A DNA stretch of 64,000 nucleotides from Pseudocercospora fijiensis CIRAD86 (taxonomy: Eukaryota; Ascomycota; Dothideomycetes; Mycosphaerellales; Mycosphaerellaceae): positions 339,844 to 403,843 of the forward strand of contig NW_006921532.1 in NCBI RefSeq assembly GCF_000340215.1. Direction: 5' to 3'. The notes under the pieces are model-generated. The model was not told the DNA's origin and ran no database searches. It saw only the letters and a program-made list of their open reading frames with translations. The position numbers were made by a program, and so were the translations under genes. Below are positions 9,502 to 21,302 of this stretch, piece by piece. Within the stretch, counting starts at the first letter, position 1. Every line of letters starts with the position of its first letter.

Positions 9502-11781
9502 ATGGCGGACGGCATTCGAAAGGCCTTTGCTAGGGCCAAAAGCGAGGGCAGGCCGGCATTGGTGACATATACCACCGCCGGCTATCCCACAATCGCTGAG
9601 ACTCCAGACATTCTGCTTTCCATGGAAGCAGGCGGAGCAGATGTGATCGAACTCGGCACACCTTTCACAGACCCAATCGCAGACGGACCAACCATCCAGA
9701 CGGCAAACACACAAGCATTGGCAAATGGCACCACGACAAAACACTGCCTTCAGATCGTAAGAGATGCGAGGAGTCGAGGCCTTTCAGCGCCGGTACTGTT
9801 GATGGGATACTACAATCCTTTGCTTGCATATGGAGAAGAGCGCATGCTTCAGGATGCAAAGGCTGCAGGCGTCAATGGCTTCATCATGGTTGATCTTCCG
9901 CCAGAGGAGGCTGTTCGCTTTAGACATCACTGCACAACCTACGGGCTCTCGTATGTGCCATTGATCGCTCCCGCGACCAGTGAGAAGCGCATGAAGTTGC
10001 TGTGTAGCATTGCAGACTCCTTCATCTACGTTGTGTCGAGAATGGGTGTCACTGGTGCTACTGGTGCATTGAGCAGTGGGCTGCCAGATCTATTGGAGCG
10101 AGTGCACAAGTACTCCAACGGCGCACCAGCGGCGGTAGGCTTCGGCGTGAGCACACGCGAGCACTTCGTCGAGGTTGGCAAGGTTTCGGAAGGTGTTGTG
10201 ATCGGTAGCCAGATCATCACCACGATCAAGAACGCTGGCCCGAGCAAGGGCGCAAAGGCGGTGGAAGAGTACTGCTACTCGATCACACAGCGAAGAAACT
10301 CCCGCTTATCCCCGCCCACGAACGGCCACAGCATATCCACCGACGCCAACGTGAACGGCGATGGCAGCGGTTGGATCAACAAGACGAATGGTGAAGCTCC
10401 AAAAGAGATCTCGACCGCAGACCCAACAAAGCGACCAGCCAGTGAAAGCGACCCTTCGAATGGCACTGTACATGTCGACGGCGTTATCAAGGAGTCTAAT
10501 GGACCAGGACTTGCCGATCAGCTTGAAGCATTGAACACCGAGACTAAGGATCCGGAATTGATGCCAAAGAGGTTCGGCCAGTTCGGTGGTCAATATGTGC
10601 CAGAATCGCTCATGGACTGCTTGACTGAACTTGAAAAGGGCTTTGACGATGCGCGCAACGATCCGAAATTCTGGGAGGAATTCAGATCATACTACCCATA
10701 CATGAGCAGACCGTCAACACTGCACAAAGCCGAGCGCGTGACAGAATACGTTCGAAAGCACGCGAAATCGGGCTTTGGAGCCAACGTATATCTGAAGCGC
10801 GAGGATCTTAACCACACTGGATCACACAAGATCAACAATGCCATCGGCCAAATACTCATTGCACGGAGGTTAGGCAAGACTGAGATCATCGCGGAGACTG
10901 GCGCGGGTCAGCACGGTGTAGCCACTGCTACTGTCTGCGCACGATTTGGCATGAAGTGCACTGTCTACATGGGAGCTGAAGACGTCCGAAGACAGGCTCT
11001 CAACGTTTTCCGCATGAAGCTGTTGGGTGCATCGGTCGTCGCTGTCGAGGCTGGCTCACGGACACTGCGAGACGCTGTCAATGAGGCTCTGCGGAAATGG
11101 GTAGAGAAGCTCGACACTACACACTACATCATCGGTTCTGCAATTGGTCCTCATCCTTTCCCAACTATGGTGCGAACCTTCCAAAGCGTAATTGGAAACG
11201 AGACGAAGGAACAGATGCACGCGCTTACAGGCCGGCTACCCGATGCTGTTGTCGCATGTGTTGGCGGCGGCAGCAACGCAACCGGAATGTTCTATCCATT
11301 CTCGCAGGATCCTAGCGTCGAGCTCCTTGGTGTCGAAGCAGGCGGAGATGGTGTGGACACACCCAAGCACAGCGCTACTCTTACTGGCGGCAAGCCCGGC
11401 GTTCTCCACGGCGTCCGAACATATATCCTTCAAAGCGAAGAAGGTCAGATACAAGACACCCATTCCGTCTCAGCAGGTCTGGACTATCCTGGTGTCGGAC
11501 CGGAACTTTCAGGCTGGAAAGATAGCTCTCGTGCCAAATTCATCGCTGCCACCGATGCCGAAGCATTCATCGGCTTCAAGCTTCTTTCAGAACTCGAGGG
11601 CATCATCCCAGCGCTGGAGACTAGTCATGCTGTCTACGGAGCTATCGAGCTCGCCAAGACGAAGAAGCAAGAAGAGAACATCGTGATCTGTCTCTCGGGT
11701 AGAGGAGACAAGGATGTTCAATCTGTCGCCGAGGAGCTGCCCACCATTGGGCCGAAGATTGGTTGGGATCTGAGGTTCTAG
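9502..11781 (+). CDS. TRP5: Tryptophan synthase, fused alpha-beta
   Basis: Single-exon gene of 759 residues catalysing the last two steps of tryptophan synthesis. The alpha domain (about 1-265) splits indole-3-glycerol phosphate; the expected catalytic Glu50 ([11 protein letters not shown]) and Asp61 (ADGP) are present. The beta domain (about 354-759) condenses indole with serine using PLP; the PLP lysine is K443 in [10 protein letters not shown], and [10 protein letters not shown] forms the phosphate loop. Indole is channelled between sites. A Ser/Asn/Gly-rich linker of roughly 85 residues separates the domains. The ATG at 9502 is right before the conserved [18 protein letters not shown]. 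Two CPC1-type sites lie upstream. Confidence 0.97.
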   Translation: MADGIRKAFARAKSEGRPALVTYTTAGYPTIAETPDILLSMEAGGADVIELGTPFTDPIADGPTIQTANTQALANGTTTKHCLQIVRDARSRGLSAPVLLMGYYNPLLAYGEERMLQDAKAAGVNGFIMVDLPPEEAVRFRHHCTTYGLSYVPLIAPATSEKRMKLLCSIADSFIYVVSRMGVTGATGALSSGLPDLLERVHKYSNGAPAAVGFGVSTREHFVEVGKVSEGVVIGSQIITTIKNAGPSKGAKAVEEYCYSITQRRNSRLSPPTNGHSISTDANVNGDGSGWINKTNGEAPKEISTADPTKRPASESDPSNGTVHVDGVIKESNGPGLADQLEALNTETKDPELMPKRFGQFGGQYVPESLMDCLTELEKGFDDARNDPKFWEEFRSYYPYMSRPSTLHKAERVTEYVRKHAKSGFGANVYLKREDLNHTGSHKINNAIGQILIARRLGKTEIIAETGAGQHGVATATVCARFGMKCTVYMGAEDVRRQALNVFRMKLLGASVVAVEAGSRTLRDAVNEALRKWVEKLDTTHYIIGSAIGPHPFPTMVRTFQSVIGNETKEQMHALTGRLPDAVVACVGGGSNATGMFYPFSQDPSVELLGVEAGGDGVDTPKHSATLTGGKPGVLHGVRTYILQSEEGQIQDTHSVSAGLDYPGVGPELSGWKDSSRAKFIAATDAEAFIGFKLLSELEGIIPALETSHAVYGAIELAKTKKQEENIVICLSGRGDKDVQSVAEELPTIGPKIGWDLRF

Positions 11782-12592
11782 GTCAATGATGCACAGGCTC
11801 TTCGATTCTCGCAACGACTTTGGGAGAAGTTTTTGATATTTCTGCATATATCCAAAGCGCGCTCTTGGGACAGGGATGGGATGGATAACTTAATGTCTGC
11901 GCAAAGTGCGTGTCGCTCATTACCAATAGATACCAATGCCAGTACCAGCTCGAAAGAGCTGATGGAGCTCAGATGTTCTGAGCCTTATATTTACCATCAA
12001 CCTCCCATCTCCAAGCTCGTGCATTTCGTCTTCAATTGTATGGCGCAGGCCTGCTCGACCGGCCCACAGACATCCTAACGCCAAGGTGTGAGTATTCAAA
12101 CAAGCCGAAGCATTCGACCGACACGAGCTAGGTAATCCGCCAAATCGAGCGCTGGAAATGCAAACTTGGCCTGGAGACCGTATCAGTGCCGAGCTCAGCG
12201 CAGAACCCAACCCTTCTGCACGATATCTGCTGTCCTGTCCTGTCCTGTATTGAATGGGGAGAAAAAATTTGTAAGGATTTCGGGGCCACGGGGAGAATGG
12301 TGAAGTGATTCTCTTGATGTTCCTTTGGCAGAAAGCAATTACGTGTTCAAGCACAGCGAGAGAGGATGGGTGGAATGGCTTGTCGAGGGCTGAGAGGAAG
12401 ATGAAAACGAAAGTTTTATGTTTGACAGAATAGGGAGAAGTTTTGCGCCAGATCAAAGTAGCGAGCGATTGCGCTATGATTCTGTAGAATATTCAATGCT
12501 ATGTTATGCTAATGCTGATGCCAGTTCCAACGCCAATGCGATTCGTATTTCGCAACCCGGGATAGCGCCAATGTGCACATGCCTACTCATAT
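11782..12592. other. Intergenic region between TRP5 and a convergent gene
   Basis: 3' ends of two convergent genes. A 178-codon frame on the minus strand (11920-12456) has no recognisable features and is not called. A short CTGTC-type repeat occurs near 12230-12250. Confidence 0.4.
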
Positions 12593-13555
12593 CTAACAAG
12601 CCGCTCCATCAACGCCACAGAAACCAAAATGACCTGTCAGAGTGGCGACGGGACCAGACGACGTCGTTTCGACCGTCTTCTCCTCGGTCGTGATTGAGAG
12701 GAGAGTCGTTGCAGAAGTTTGGAAGTCGGGGACCATGGTGAGAGCTGCTCGGTTCGCAGAGGATTGAGCGTAGACTGATGACCAGGCTGCGGACTCTTCG
12801 GGAGACATGCCGGAGGATGTAGATGTGGTGGTGCTCGACTCCGTTGTAGATGCTGTGGATACCGAGACGCTGACGGAAACGCTGATGTCGGTGACAGTCT
12901 CTCTGCCAGGGGACGTAGTCAATTCGGGTTGAGAAAGTGTCGTGGTGAGCGTCGTGATCGGAGTGGAGGTCGAGGTTGGCGTTGGCGTTACTGTCACGTA
13001 GACTGTGCTAGGAGCAATAGTCGTGATGGTGAGTGGCGCAGCGCTGAAAGCCGTGTCTGTAATTGATCGAGTCTGCATGAAAGTGGTCTGATTAAGACTC
13101 ATGGTTAGCTTCGTTACAGGCTTGAGTACGGTGAAGTTCTGGGCGGGAGAAGAGCTTACCTTTTCAGATGTTGAGTTCTTTCGCAGAAGGACCACGACGA
13201 CTAGAGGTAGGATGAGAGCAAGGCAGATGATGGTAACGATGACTGCAATCAGCCATTCGCGCTTCATGCATCGGCGTTCGGTATGCTTGGGTTCCTGGAT
13301 GTGGTCGAACGCTTGGGGATTGGCTTGGCCTTCTGGCTCTCCGAAGCCGCGCATGTTGTCGTTGACTGCTCGCTCGTAGGATGGGAGGAAGCTTGCGTGA
13401 GTGGAGGTATGTGCAGCACTCGGCTGCTGAATGAAGCCTTGGGCGTTTGCGCCCTTCTCGACGTCGGAGGTGAACATCTTCGGAGTGTTGGTGGATGATT
13501 GGTAGGTAGATCGTGTTGTGCTCGTCTTGTCGATTGCTGTGTGGTATGAGATCAT
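12593..13555 (-). CDS. Single-pass membrane protein with mucin-like Ser/Thr-rich ectodomain
   Basis: 320 residues if started at 13555; the ATG at 13477 (MFTSDVEKG, 294 residues) is equally possible because the first 26 residues look non-conserved. An N-terminal, probably cytosolic, region of about 100 residues ends in a Cys/Lys/Arg cluster (RRCMKREW), followed by one strong membrane helix (LIAVIVTIICLALILPLVVVV). A long Ser/Thr-rich segment with repeats such as VSVSVSVS and TTSTSS is likely O-glycosylated. The end GHFGFCGVDGAAC has two cysteines. The layout resembles cell-wall stress sensors, but I see no WSC domain, so no function is assigned. Confidence 0.65.
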   Translation of the reverse strand: MISYHTAIDKTSTTRSTYQSSTNTPKMFTSDVEKGANAQGFIQQPSAAHTSTHASFLPSYERAVNDNMRGFGEPEGQANPQAFDHIQEPKHTERRCMKREWLIAVIVTIICLALILPLVVVVLLRKNSTSEKVSSSPAQNFTVLKPVTKLTMSLNQTTFMQTRSITDTAFSAAPLTITTIAPSTVYVTVTPTPTSTSTPITTLTTTLSQPELTTSPGRETVTDISVSVSVSVSTASTTESSTTTSTSSGMSPEESAAWSSVYAQSSANRAALTMVPDFQTSATTLLSITTEEKTVETTSSGPVATLTGHFGFCGVDGAAC

Positions 13556-13767
13556 GTATGAGCGGTCGCTGAAATACGTGCTAATCTGGTGTGCAGAACT
13601 CGAAGATGATAGCGGTGGCAGAGAGTAAGAAGGAGGATGAGTTGCTTTTCAAGGTCGAGATATAGGTGCTTCATCCGCCAGTGACTATCGAGCAAGTGAC
13701 AATGCATTGTGACTTTATCGTCAAAGAGATTTTGTCAAGAAAAGGCGAAATCAATGGCTTTGTGAAT

Positions 13768-13796
13768 CCTCTCAATAAGGAACTTATTGAGGAGGG
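13768..13796. repeat. Short inverted repeat
   Basis: CCTCTCAATAAG, a three-base loop, then CTTATTGAGGAGG: a near-perfect hairpin upstream of the membrane-protein gene. The related core TTATTGA recurs near 13820. Confidence 0.6.
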
Positions 13797-14562
13797 GGGC
13801 AGTTCACCTGCGAAATCTTATTGACGGGAACTCCCGCTTTCTGTTTTTCACGGAGAGCCATTCACTTGAGTCAATTTAGGAGCAACCCCGCAACGGCAGC
13901 ATTTGCAAGGCCGATGTTCTAGGAAGCCCGAAGGTCCCAATATGGCCACCGCGGTACAGTGGCGCTTGATTGACATTCTTCTGCTTTTTCTGACCAAATG
14001 TGTTTCTTGCTTGTGACAGTGCCAAGCCACAGCGATTCTTGGTTTGTGATGGCGACGTCTGTTCCGATGCTGTAGGACTGCAGGCTGGAAGAGGTAGGCG
14101 TGTGCACAGAGTGAAGTCCTTGGCTCTATAAAAAGCCTCTTGGTGAGCAAGTCCCGTTACCTCACGCAGTCATCCCTACGCCCATCTGGACGACAGACCT
14201 GCTGTTCTCGATAAACGCATGTCCGTACCGCGATGGTGACGTTGGAGCTACTCTCGCGTGCTGTTGATGTCATGCGAATGTAGATGCACAGAGTGCCTCC
14301 CTCGCTGTGAGATGTGAGAAAAGCGAGAAAACACATGTCGTAGGAGCGACAAGTGAGGTGGGCGTCAGCGAAGGATATGGAGCGCGGTCGCTTGGAGTGG
14401 TCTGTAAATATCGAGGGAGGCTAAGAAAGCTAGGTGGTCGGTGTTGCCACTTGAGGAGCACCAGCCGCCTGTCTTGTGCAAGATACGGAGGTGTTCCAAG
14501 GTTTTTTGACAACGTGCAGGCCTTGCTAGCGGCATCGGCATCGGTTTTGCAGTGTCTATTTT

Positions 14563-14594
14563 GGGGGGCGGGGCGGGGCGGGACGGGGCGGGGC
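14563..14594 (+). other. G-rich tract with quadruplex-forming pattern
   Basis: Six runs of three or more G separated by single C or AC bases, about 350 bases before the TBC gene. The pattern fits the standard G-quadruplex rule and also contains GC-box-like repeats. Confidence 0.7.
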
Positions 14595-14943
14595 GTCGTC
14601 GGCAACAGCGATGTCCTTGCAGAAACAACGATGCTGTAGGACATTATTATTCATAGCAAGCATCACCGCAACAAAGCATTGCTATTCGGAGACGTGGCTA
14701 GTACTGTGTGTGTTGATCGCTGATGATGGTAGTAGGAGGGAAAGGGAAAGGCTGGAGGATGGGAAGAATAATGTTTTCCGGGGGAGGCTTGGGGCTTGCG
14801 CAGGCCGACCAGGGGCCTTCTGTCTCAGTCAGATTGTTGATCGACGACCAGCGCTGGCCAAGTGATAAGTTAGATACTGCTAGCTCTCCCCATTCCCATC
14901 CTCCCACCTCGACGTCGTATTTGTATGTGTAGCGTGGGACAGA

Positions 14944-17792
14944 ATGAGTGCCACCATCGAAGCCATTGCCACTGCTTCTCCCGACGAAAGTTTAAGCTCG
15001 CTCGCAGCTGCAGCGGCACATTTACCCTCCACCGACACCTCTGATCTGCCCACCACTCCCGCCGCCACTCCGGCCACTATCCGCAATCACGCTCCTGGTA
15101 TACCGGACAGGAGAAAGAGTCTGCGACCAAGTCCGAGTGGGAGAGCCTCGCGAGGCAGCCGAAAGAGCAGCGGCATTTCAATAAAGGTAACAATGGCCGA
15201 CATGGCCTCGGAGATGCGCATGAAAGACAGCGAAGAAGATGCAGACACATTCGAAGATGCCGCCGAAACAACAACAACAACAACAACAACGCCCAGACCT
15301 GCGGCTACCAGCGAACCAGATGCCAATGCAGGTGCAACCAAAGAAACAGCCACGGCCACGGCAACACAGAACGGACGCTCCAACACTTCTGGCGCAAACC
15401 ATGCAGGAACTGCGTCCGTCGAGAACAGTGATCCGCAGAAGCAGACGTCCGCACAACACCAGGCACAGTCACAAGCAGACGCACATTCGCGCACTTCCAC
15501 CCTCGACAGAAAGCCAAGCCTTCCACCTTCCCGCGAGAGAAGCGTGTCTCCAAGCAAGGTGAATTCAGGGCGTGCATCGCCTGTCCGCACCATGCGTGGC
15601 CTTTCTGGAGATGTTACAGCTCCTGCCATGCCGCCGCCCTCGACCACCGAACGCAGACACAATTTGGAACAGCGAGATTCAGCAACATCACCGCCTCCAC
15701 AGCCTGGCAACTTCGCGCGAAAAGCCTCGAGCGGCTTCGGAGCTCTTCTGGGCAGGATGGGTAGTATAAGAAAGCCTGCGAGATCGCCTCCTGCTCCTCG
15801 GGGAGAGAGGCGGAATACAGCTGCCTCAACAACGTCAGTCGAAAGCAATGGCATGTCGACCATTCACGATGCGGGAAAGCCAAGCTTGCAGGATCAGTTC
15901 TCCAATCTGCGAAGGCAAGAGGAAACCAGTGCAGGTGAAGCTAGTGGGCATGTGATACACGAAGATGACGAGAAGACGCCAGTACAAGCCTCACCAGGCG
16001 ATGCAGCTTCACCTCCTGATAGTCCGCATCCAAACGCTCTCAAGTCGCCAACCCTGAACCCTAGCTTACCCCCTGGAACGGCGTCTGGCATGTTGGTGGG
16101 ACCGTCGCAAGAGCCACGCGAAGTCAATTGGGATCTTTGGCAACAGCTCGTGTACGAAGGCCCGAAGGCTGTCTCGAGGACAGGAGAAGGTGGGCTGAAC
16201 GAGGCTGTGCAGGCTGGTATCCCTCCTGCCATAAGAGGTGTTGTTTGGCAGGTTCTGGCCGAGAGCAAGAATGAAGAACTGGAGAACATGTACAGAACGC
16301 TGAAGGCTAGAGGCACTGAAGCGGAACCCAAACCTGCACACTCGAGGTCTGGGTCAACTGTAGGCATGAACGGCAGCACAACGGACAAGGACGATGTCAA
16401 GTCGGACGCGTCCAGTGATCATTCGGTGCACTCAGCCAATTCGGGTGTCGCAAGCCCTCCGACGTCCGTAGAAAGCGCGCCGGAAGCGAAGTCCAATCTT
16501 CTCGCGGAGAAGCAGAAGAGGGAAGCAGCTGCGCTGCAGAAGCTCGAGAAAGCGATCAAGCGTGACATGGGCACTCGCACATCATACAGCAAGTACACGC
16601 AATCCGCCGGCCTTCAAGATGGGCTCTTTGGAGTGTGCAAGGTATACGCGCTTTTCGATGAAGGCGTGGGATATGCTCAAGGCATCAATTTCATTGCAAT
16701 GCCACTGCTCTTCAACATGAGCGAGGAAGAGGCCTTCACGTTGCTGTACCGGCTCATGAGCAAGTACGACCTCCGAAGCATGTTCACGCCCGACATGCTC
16801 GGACTTCATCTGCGACTATATCAATTCGAGCGGCTGCTGGAAGAAATGGAGCCTGCGATCTACTGCCACCTTCGAAGACGACATGTTGGGCCAGACCTCT
16901 ACGCAACACAGTGGTTCCTCACTCTCTTCGCATATCGATTCCCACTTCAGCTTGTGCTGAGAATATACGATCTGATCTTCAGCGAAGGCCTGACAGCCAT
17001 TCTCAAGTTCGGGATTGTGCTGATGCAACGAAACCGCGATGCTCTTCTCAGTATGAAGGATATGGGACAATTGACAAATTTCCTCAAGGAAAGGCTCTTC
17101 GACGTATACATTGACAAGTCACCATCTGCCTCGTCGCTACTGGACTCAGGATTCTTCGGGTCCGTCACAGGCGGTGCCGACAAAGAGCTCTATAGAGCAG
17201 ACGAGATGGTTCGGGACGCGTGCACTGTGCAGATCTCCGAAGAGCAGCTCAAAGCCTACACTGTCGAGTGGGAAGAGTTACAAAAAGAACAGCGTGAGCG
17301 TGAAGCAGAGATACAGAATTTGCGAGTAACGAACATGTCGCTCACCAACAGAGTCAAGTTGTTGGAGGATCGTGTGCAGCAGCATGACTCGGAACATGTG
17401 ACTATTGCACAAGACCTCGTCCGCATCAAGGTTGAGAACGATTCACTACAAGACACCAACGAGGCCCTGAAACTACAGGTCATCGAACTCCAGAAGATGG
17501 TCGATGCTCAACCGGCTGAGGTGGAAGCCAAGCTGAAGAACGAGATGGAGCGGATTATGCAACGGAATATCGAAGTGCAGAATGAGAACCGTGCGTTGAG
17601 GGAAGAGCTCGATGAGATGGAGCATGAGGTTGTGAATGCCAAAATGGGGCACGCACAAGTAAGTCGCAGTCCATCTACAGTTTCTCTATTCATTTTGCTA
17701 ACAACGCACGCCATCAGACACAAACAGAGTACGACGCATTAAAGCAGAAATGGATGAGCGTGCAAGCTCTTCTGAATGATGATAAGCAGTAA
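14944..17792 (+). CDS. TBC-domain Rab GTPase-activating protein (Gyp5-like)
   Basis: Two exons: 14944-17658 and 17718-17792, 929 residues. The 59-bp intron has a GTAAGT donor, a GCTAAC branch site and a CAG acceptor; without it the last 24 residues are missed. The N-terminal ~390 residues are disordered (Thr and Gln runs, Ser/Pro-rich). The TBC domain follows: the arginine-finger motif IKRDMGTR, the glutamine-finger motif GYAQGINF and the conserved ATQWFLTLFAYRFPL. The C-terminal ~170 residues are a long coiled coil. Order and coiled coil resemble yeast Gyp5/Gyl1, which act on Ypt/Rab proteins in exocytosis. Both catalytic fingers are present, so an active GAP is likely; the exact Rab target is inferred, not seen. 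Confidence 0.9.
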
Positions 17793-18580
17793 GACTGCGA
17801 CGACGGGCGGGGCATCTTGGGACGGAGTATTGCAATCATCAATGAAATCATGCGAGGCTGCCGGCAGCGGCATCTTTTGTATAACATCGGCGTCTGGATA
17901 TACACGGCGTGGACTGGGAGGGGAGCGTCCACTGCTCTGATGAACGGTTGGCTATTCATGACGCTTTTGTACAGCTGACAGCATGGGGTGATAAGGTAGA
18001 GCTATGTGAGAAGCAGGAATGCGATATTGTTGAAGGATGGATAGCGCGGGTCATCTGGTCCTGGTCGACTTCAGGTTGCTATTCTGATGGCTGCCCACAA
18101 GCGCAAAGCTGCACAGCTCAACTCTATCCACTTGTTGGACTGTGTGTGTGTGTGAGTGGTGTGGTTCATCACGTGCATAATGCCTGAGGCTGCAACTGCT
18201 GCACTGCAATCGTTATTGAAGCGGGAGCGCGCCAACGTTAAGAGACGAGGTGGCCCATTTGAGCCTTGCCAATGAGCAGCTGCAGGTATGCCTCACAAGT
18301 CACATTGTTGTGGGAGGGCCGCACTGCACAGCTCTAGGTCTAAGCCACATGAGCCTTTCCTACGAGTACTCACACATCACGTCCTACCCTTCGAAATGAG
18401 CACGACACGCGATCACTCAATGCGTCTACTGAACACTTCAGGAAGTCTTATTTCGGCGGTATTTTCCAGATACCCTGGCCTGCCGATGGTGACGGAGTTC
18501 CTGGTACGCTTCCTATGCGCAGCCTTGATCATGGCTCGGAATCTATCAGCTATGTGCGGATCTTCATTCTAATTGAAACG
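17793..18580. other. Intergenic region
   Basis: No supported gene. A short GT run occurs at about 18140-18155. Confidence 0.4.
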
Positions 18581-19282
18581 ATGTCAGAAAACTTCACGGC
18601 TGCAGCGATTATTCCGGATCCGGACCAGTCAAAGATGTCGAAAGCCAACCAATCTGACGCGAAATTTGCGCCTGTCGAGATAGTTGGTGGTACACAGAAG
18701 TCCCATCAGGCTTCGCCAGCGGATCCGGTGAAGCTACAGGAAATCTACTATAGAGCACTTGACGATCTATCTTCTCGAAGTGTCATCGATTTTCGATGCC
18801 TGTACACATTCGACGCTAACGTCCTAGTACACTCAATTGGCCACATAACTAGCGACTACAGCCCTACTTATGAAGAAGTTGTCGACTATCACTTACACAA
18901 CGCGTGGAACGCAATGCAGTACTTCGACCACGACCACCAATTTTCTTGGCCCCCTTGTGACTGGACGTGCCGAGAATGTCACGGTTTCGGGTACTCTAAC
19001 AAGCAAAATGACAAGACCGAAGTTGAAAAGCTATGGGCGGGCGTAAGAAGATCCTTCTGGTCTCTGAATATCGCGCGCAACATAACAGGCGACGATGAGT
19101 CGATTGCAATAACAGCTCGCAGACTGCGCAGATTTTCGCGCTATCTGTCCTGGGCAGACGCACAAGCTTTCGTGAAAGTGGCAGCGGAGCCGATTTCTGA
19201 AAACGATACTAGAGGTCGATGTAGATACTGCTACGGTAAAGGGATTACCCTTAGGGGGAGGACCTCTCGGGCGTTCGATTAA
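18581..19282 (+). CDS. Unknown protein with two CxxCxGxG-type motifs
   Basis: 233 residues from the ATG at 18581; an in-frame ATG at 18515 would add 22 residues. I do not recognise the family. Two DnaJ-like cysteine motifs occur, CRECHGFG near the middle and CRYCYGKG near the C terminus, about 75-80 residues apart; one such pair could bind one zinc ion. Between them the sequence is Trp- and charge-rich (KLWAGVRRSFWSLNIARN). The N-terminal third is polar. No signal peptide or membrane helix is seen. Codon use looks like its neighbours. Confidence 0.6.
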   Translation: MSENFTAAAIIPDPDQSKMSKANQSDAKFAPVEIVGGTQKSHQASPADPVKLQEIYYRALDDLSSRSVIDFRCLYTFDANVLVHSIGHITSDYSPTYEEVVDYHLHNAWNAMQYFDHDHQFSWPPCDWTCRECHGFGYSNKQNDKTEVEKLWAGVRRSFWSLNIARNITGDDESIAITARRLRRFSRYLSWADAQAFVKVAAEPISENDTRGRCRYCYGKGITLRGRTSRAFD

Positions 19283-19713
19283 AAACTCTCGTAAAGGAGC
19301 GAGCGAGTAAGAAGTTGGGATGCTTTTGTGCTGTTTCATTGTATTGACAATTTAGCTTCAGTCCTGCTAGAAAGTGCGTTGTGTGTGAATGTAAGAACGA
19401 CCTGCAGCAATGTGGTCCATTTGACCTTCGTCTCCTTCGACCGCTAAGAGCATTTGGATTTTATCTCGAGCGGCAAGACAGACAGCAAGAACACCATGAG
19501 GAAGGGAACTTGGTAATTTTTTGTCTTGAAGAGGTAGAAGATAAGTGACGGGACTGTCCGGCAAACGTCAGCATTCCTGTAAACATGATCATTTTCTTCG
19601 AGACCAACGCGCCGCGCTATGCGAGCTTCTATGTCTGCTCGATCGTCCTCGAGCGTCTATGATACATGGCGTAATGCGAGTTTTCATCATACAGCGTGAC
19701 TCCCAACGATCCT
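19283..19713. other. Convergent 3' intergenic region
   Basis: Nothing beyond the 3' ends of the flanking genes is seen. Confidence 0.4.
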
Positions 19714-21302
19714 TCAAGCACGCTCACTTCCTCGCAAACGAACGACTTGGCCATACTTCTGGAGCTTCGTGATGAGGTGGTCACCTTGTCGAACTACATC
19801 GTTGTACCTGGACCGTAAGTTAGTTGGTGTTAGGAAAGTATGGATGCTGCGACTTACTGCTTGTTCTTGTCATCAGCACGTTGAGTCGCGATGACACCAC
19901 GCACTCTGTCAATCGTGCACGGAAGACGGTCCGAAGCAATAAATGGGGCGAGGTCTTTGTCCAACCAGTCCACCGAAACACCAAAGCTGCCGGCCATGGA
20001 TGCCAGACTGACGACCTTGTAGCTTTGAAGGAGTTGCGCATAAGCGCGCAACCTCATCTCGCGCACAAACCAGCTCTTGTGCTCGTACAGATATCGGTCC
20101 TTGGCCAGGAAGTTCTGCTCCACGGCAGCGAGGGCTGTGAAGAAGCTGGAGTAGTTGCCAGAGTAGAGGCTCTGAATCATGTTTGCGAGCGGCTTGAAGT
20201 CGATCTTTGGTTCTGCTTTGGCTTGTGCCTCTGCAGAGGCCGAGCCAGATGCCAGAGTGGTGAGATTGACCGCAGTTGGCTTGGTTGTTGCGGCGTCATC
20301 AACAGCCATGCCTTCCTCCTCACCAGCTGCGAGGCCTGAGGAAGGAGCGCCACCAAGAGCAGAAAGTCGATCGGAGTCAGACTCGCTGCCAAAGATCGCT
20401 CGTACTTCTGGCGCATCGACAACTTTAGTCTTGAAGTCACGACGAGGTAAGCTGATGGATCCAGCGAGTGTGGCGTAGACAACGAGGGAGCTGTACGAGC
20501 ACAGCTCAGATGATGTGAAGGTCGATAGCGAGTCGAGAAGGAGAGGTGCGGCAAGATTGTGAGCGCGAATGGTGAGCAGGTGCAGACCATTGTATGCCTT
20601 GAGACGATTTCTTCGATCCCAGTCTCCACCACTCTCCACCAACTGTTGTGCGCGATCGACATTCTTCTTCACCGAGATCTTGTCGTCGAAGAATAAGCCG
20701 ATTCGAATGAGAGCCAGGACGATGTCAATCTTGGTGCCCAGAATGCTGGTCTTTTCAAGCAACTTCTCGAACTCTTCGACAGCCTTGTCCTTGTCACCCA
20801 CACGTGCATAGAACTCAGCTCTCTTGCCGCGCGCATTCTGAATCTCGGTCTCGCCTGCCTGCTCAACAGCCTCGTCCTCCTCTTTCTGGATCTCAGCCAG
20901 CTCCTTCTCGTTGTCTGCTTTCAGCTCCTCGTACAGCTTCTCATCCCACGGAAGCTCGACACTCGTGTCGGTCTTGCCACCGAGCACACCCACTATTGAT
21001 GGGGCATTGATGCTGCTCGTCCGGCGTAACATGTGGAAAGGCGATGGAGCGGATGTGTTGGTGTTGGCTCTGCTGATGACGGGCGAGAGGACTGCGCTTC
21101 CAGTGCCGGGTCCGTTCAGCTTGCCGGTGTCTGGATGTGAGAGGTAGGCGTACAGCGGCGCCATCTTGTGCTCTTTGATGCCATCTTGGAGATCCTTCAG
21201 CGCGGTCTGCTTGGCATTCGAGTCGGTGGAAGGCGATGCAAGCGAGAAGACGTTCTGGGCCAGAGACAGCTTGGGGTATGTCAAGTATTGTGGTTCACCC
21301 AT
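19714..21302 (-). CDS. RPN7: 26S proteasome regulatory subunit Rpn7
   Basis: Two exons on the minus strand: 21302-19858 and 19807-19714, 512 residues. The 50-bp intron (GTAAGT donor, CTAAC branch, CAG acceptor) splits a Gln codon; after splicing the protein continues QYNDVVRQGDHLITKLQKYG, the typical Rpn7 C terminus. Rpn7 is a PCI-domain scaffold of the proteasome lid. The start MGEPQYLTYPKLSLAQ at 21302 is the conserved one; the frame stays open 107 codons further upstream but that part is Ser/Thr-rich 5' leader. Recognisable segments are KEHKMAPLYAYL, LPWDEKLYEELKADNEKEL and the PCI region. Two Ser/Ala-rich insertions make it longer than yeast Rpn7 (429). Divergent from ABD1. Confidence 0.93.

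Larger units (their letters stand above)
13556..14943. other. Long intergenic region, divergent promoters
   Basis: No gene is supported. It contains an inverted repeat at 13768-13796 and a G-rich tract at 14563-14594 (both listed separately). Confidence 0.45.

Noticed and set aside
11920..12456. 178-codon minus-strand frame downstream of TRP5
   Set aside because: No domain, no protein-like pattern, and it lies in the 3' region of convergent genes; chance frame in GC-balanced DNA.
12593..13555. A 21-base GT-AG pair inside the mucin-like protein (near 13137-13160)
   Set aside because: Too short for a fungal spliceosomal intron and the frame is continuous without it.
14365..14644. Overlapping frames of 87-124 codons around the G-rich tract
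   Set aside because: They are created by the Pro/Gly-coding GC repeats and show no conserved residues.
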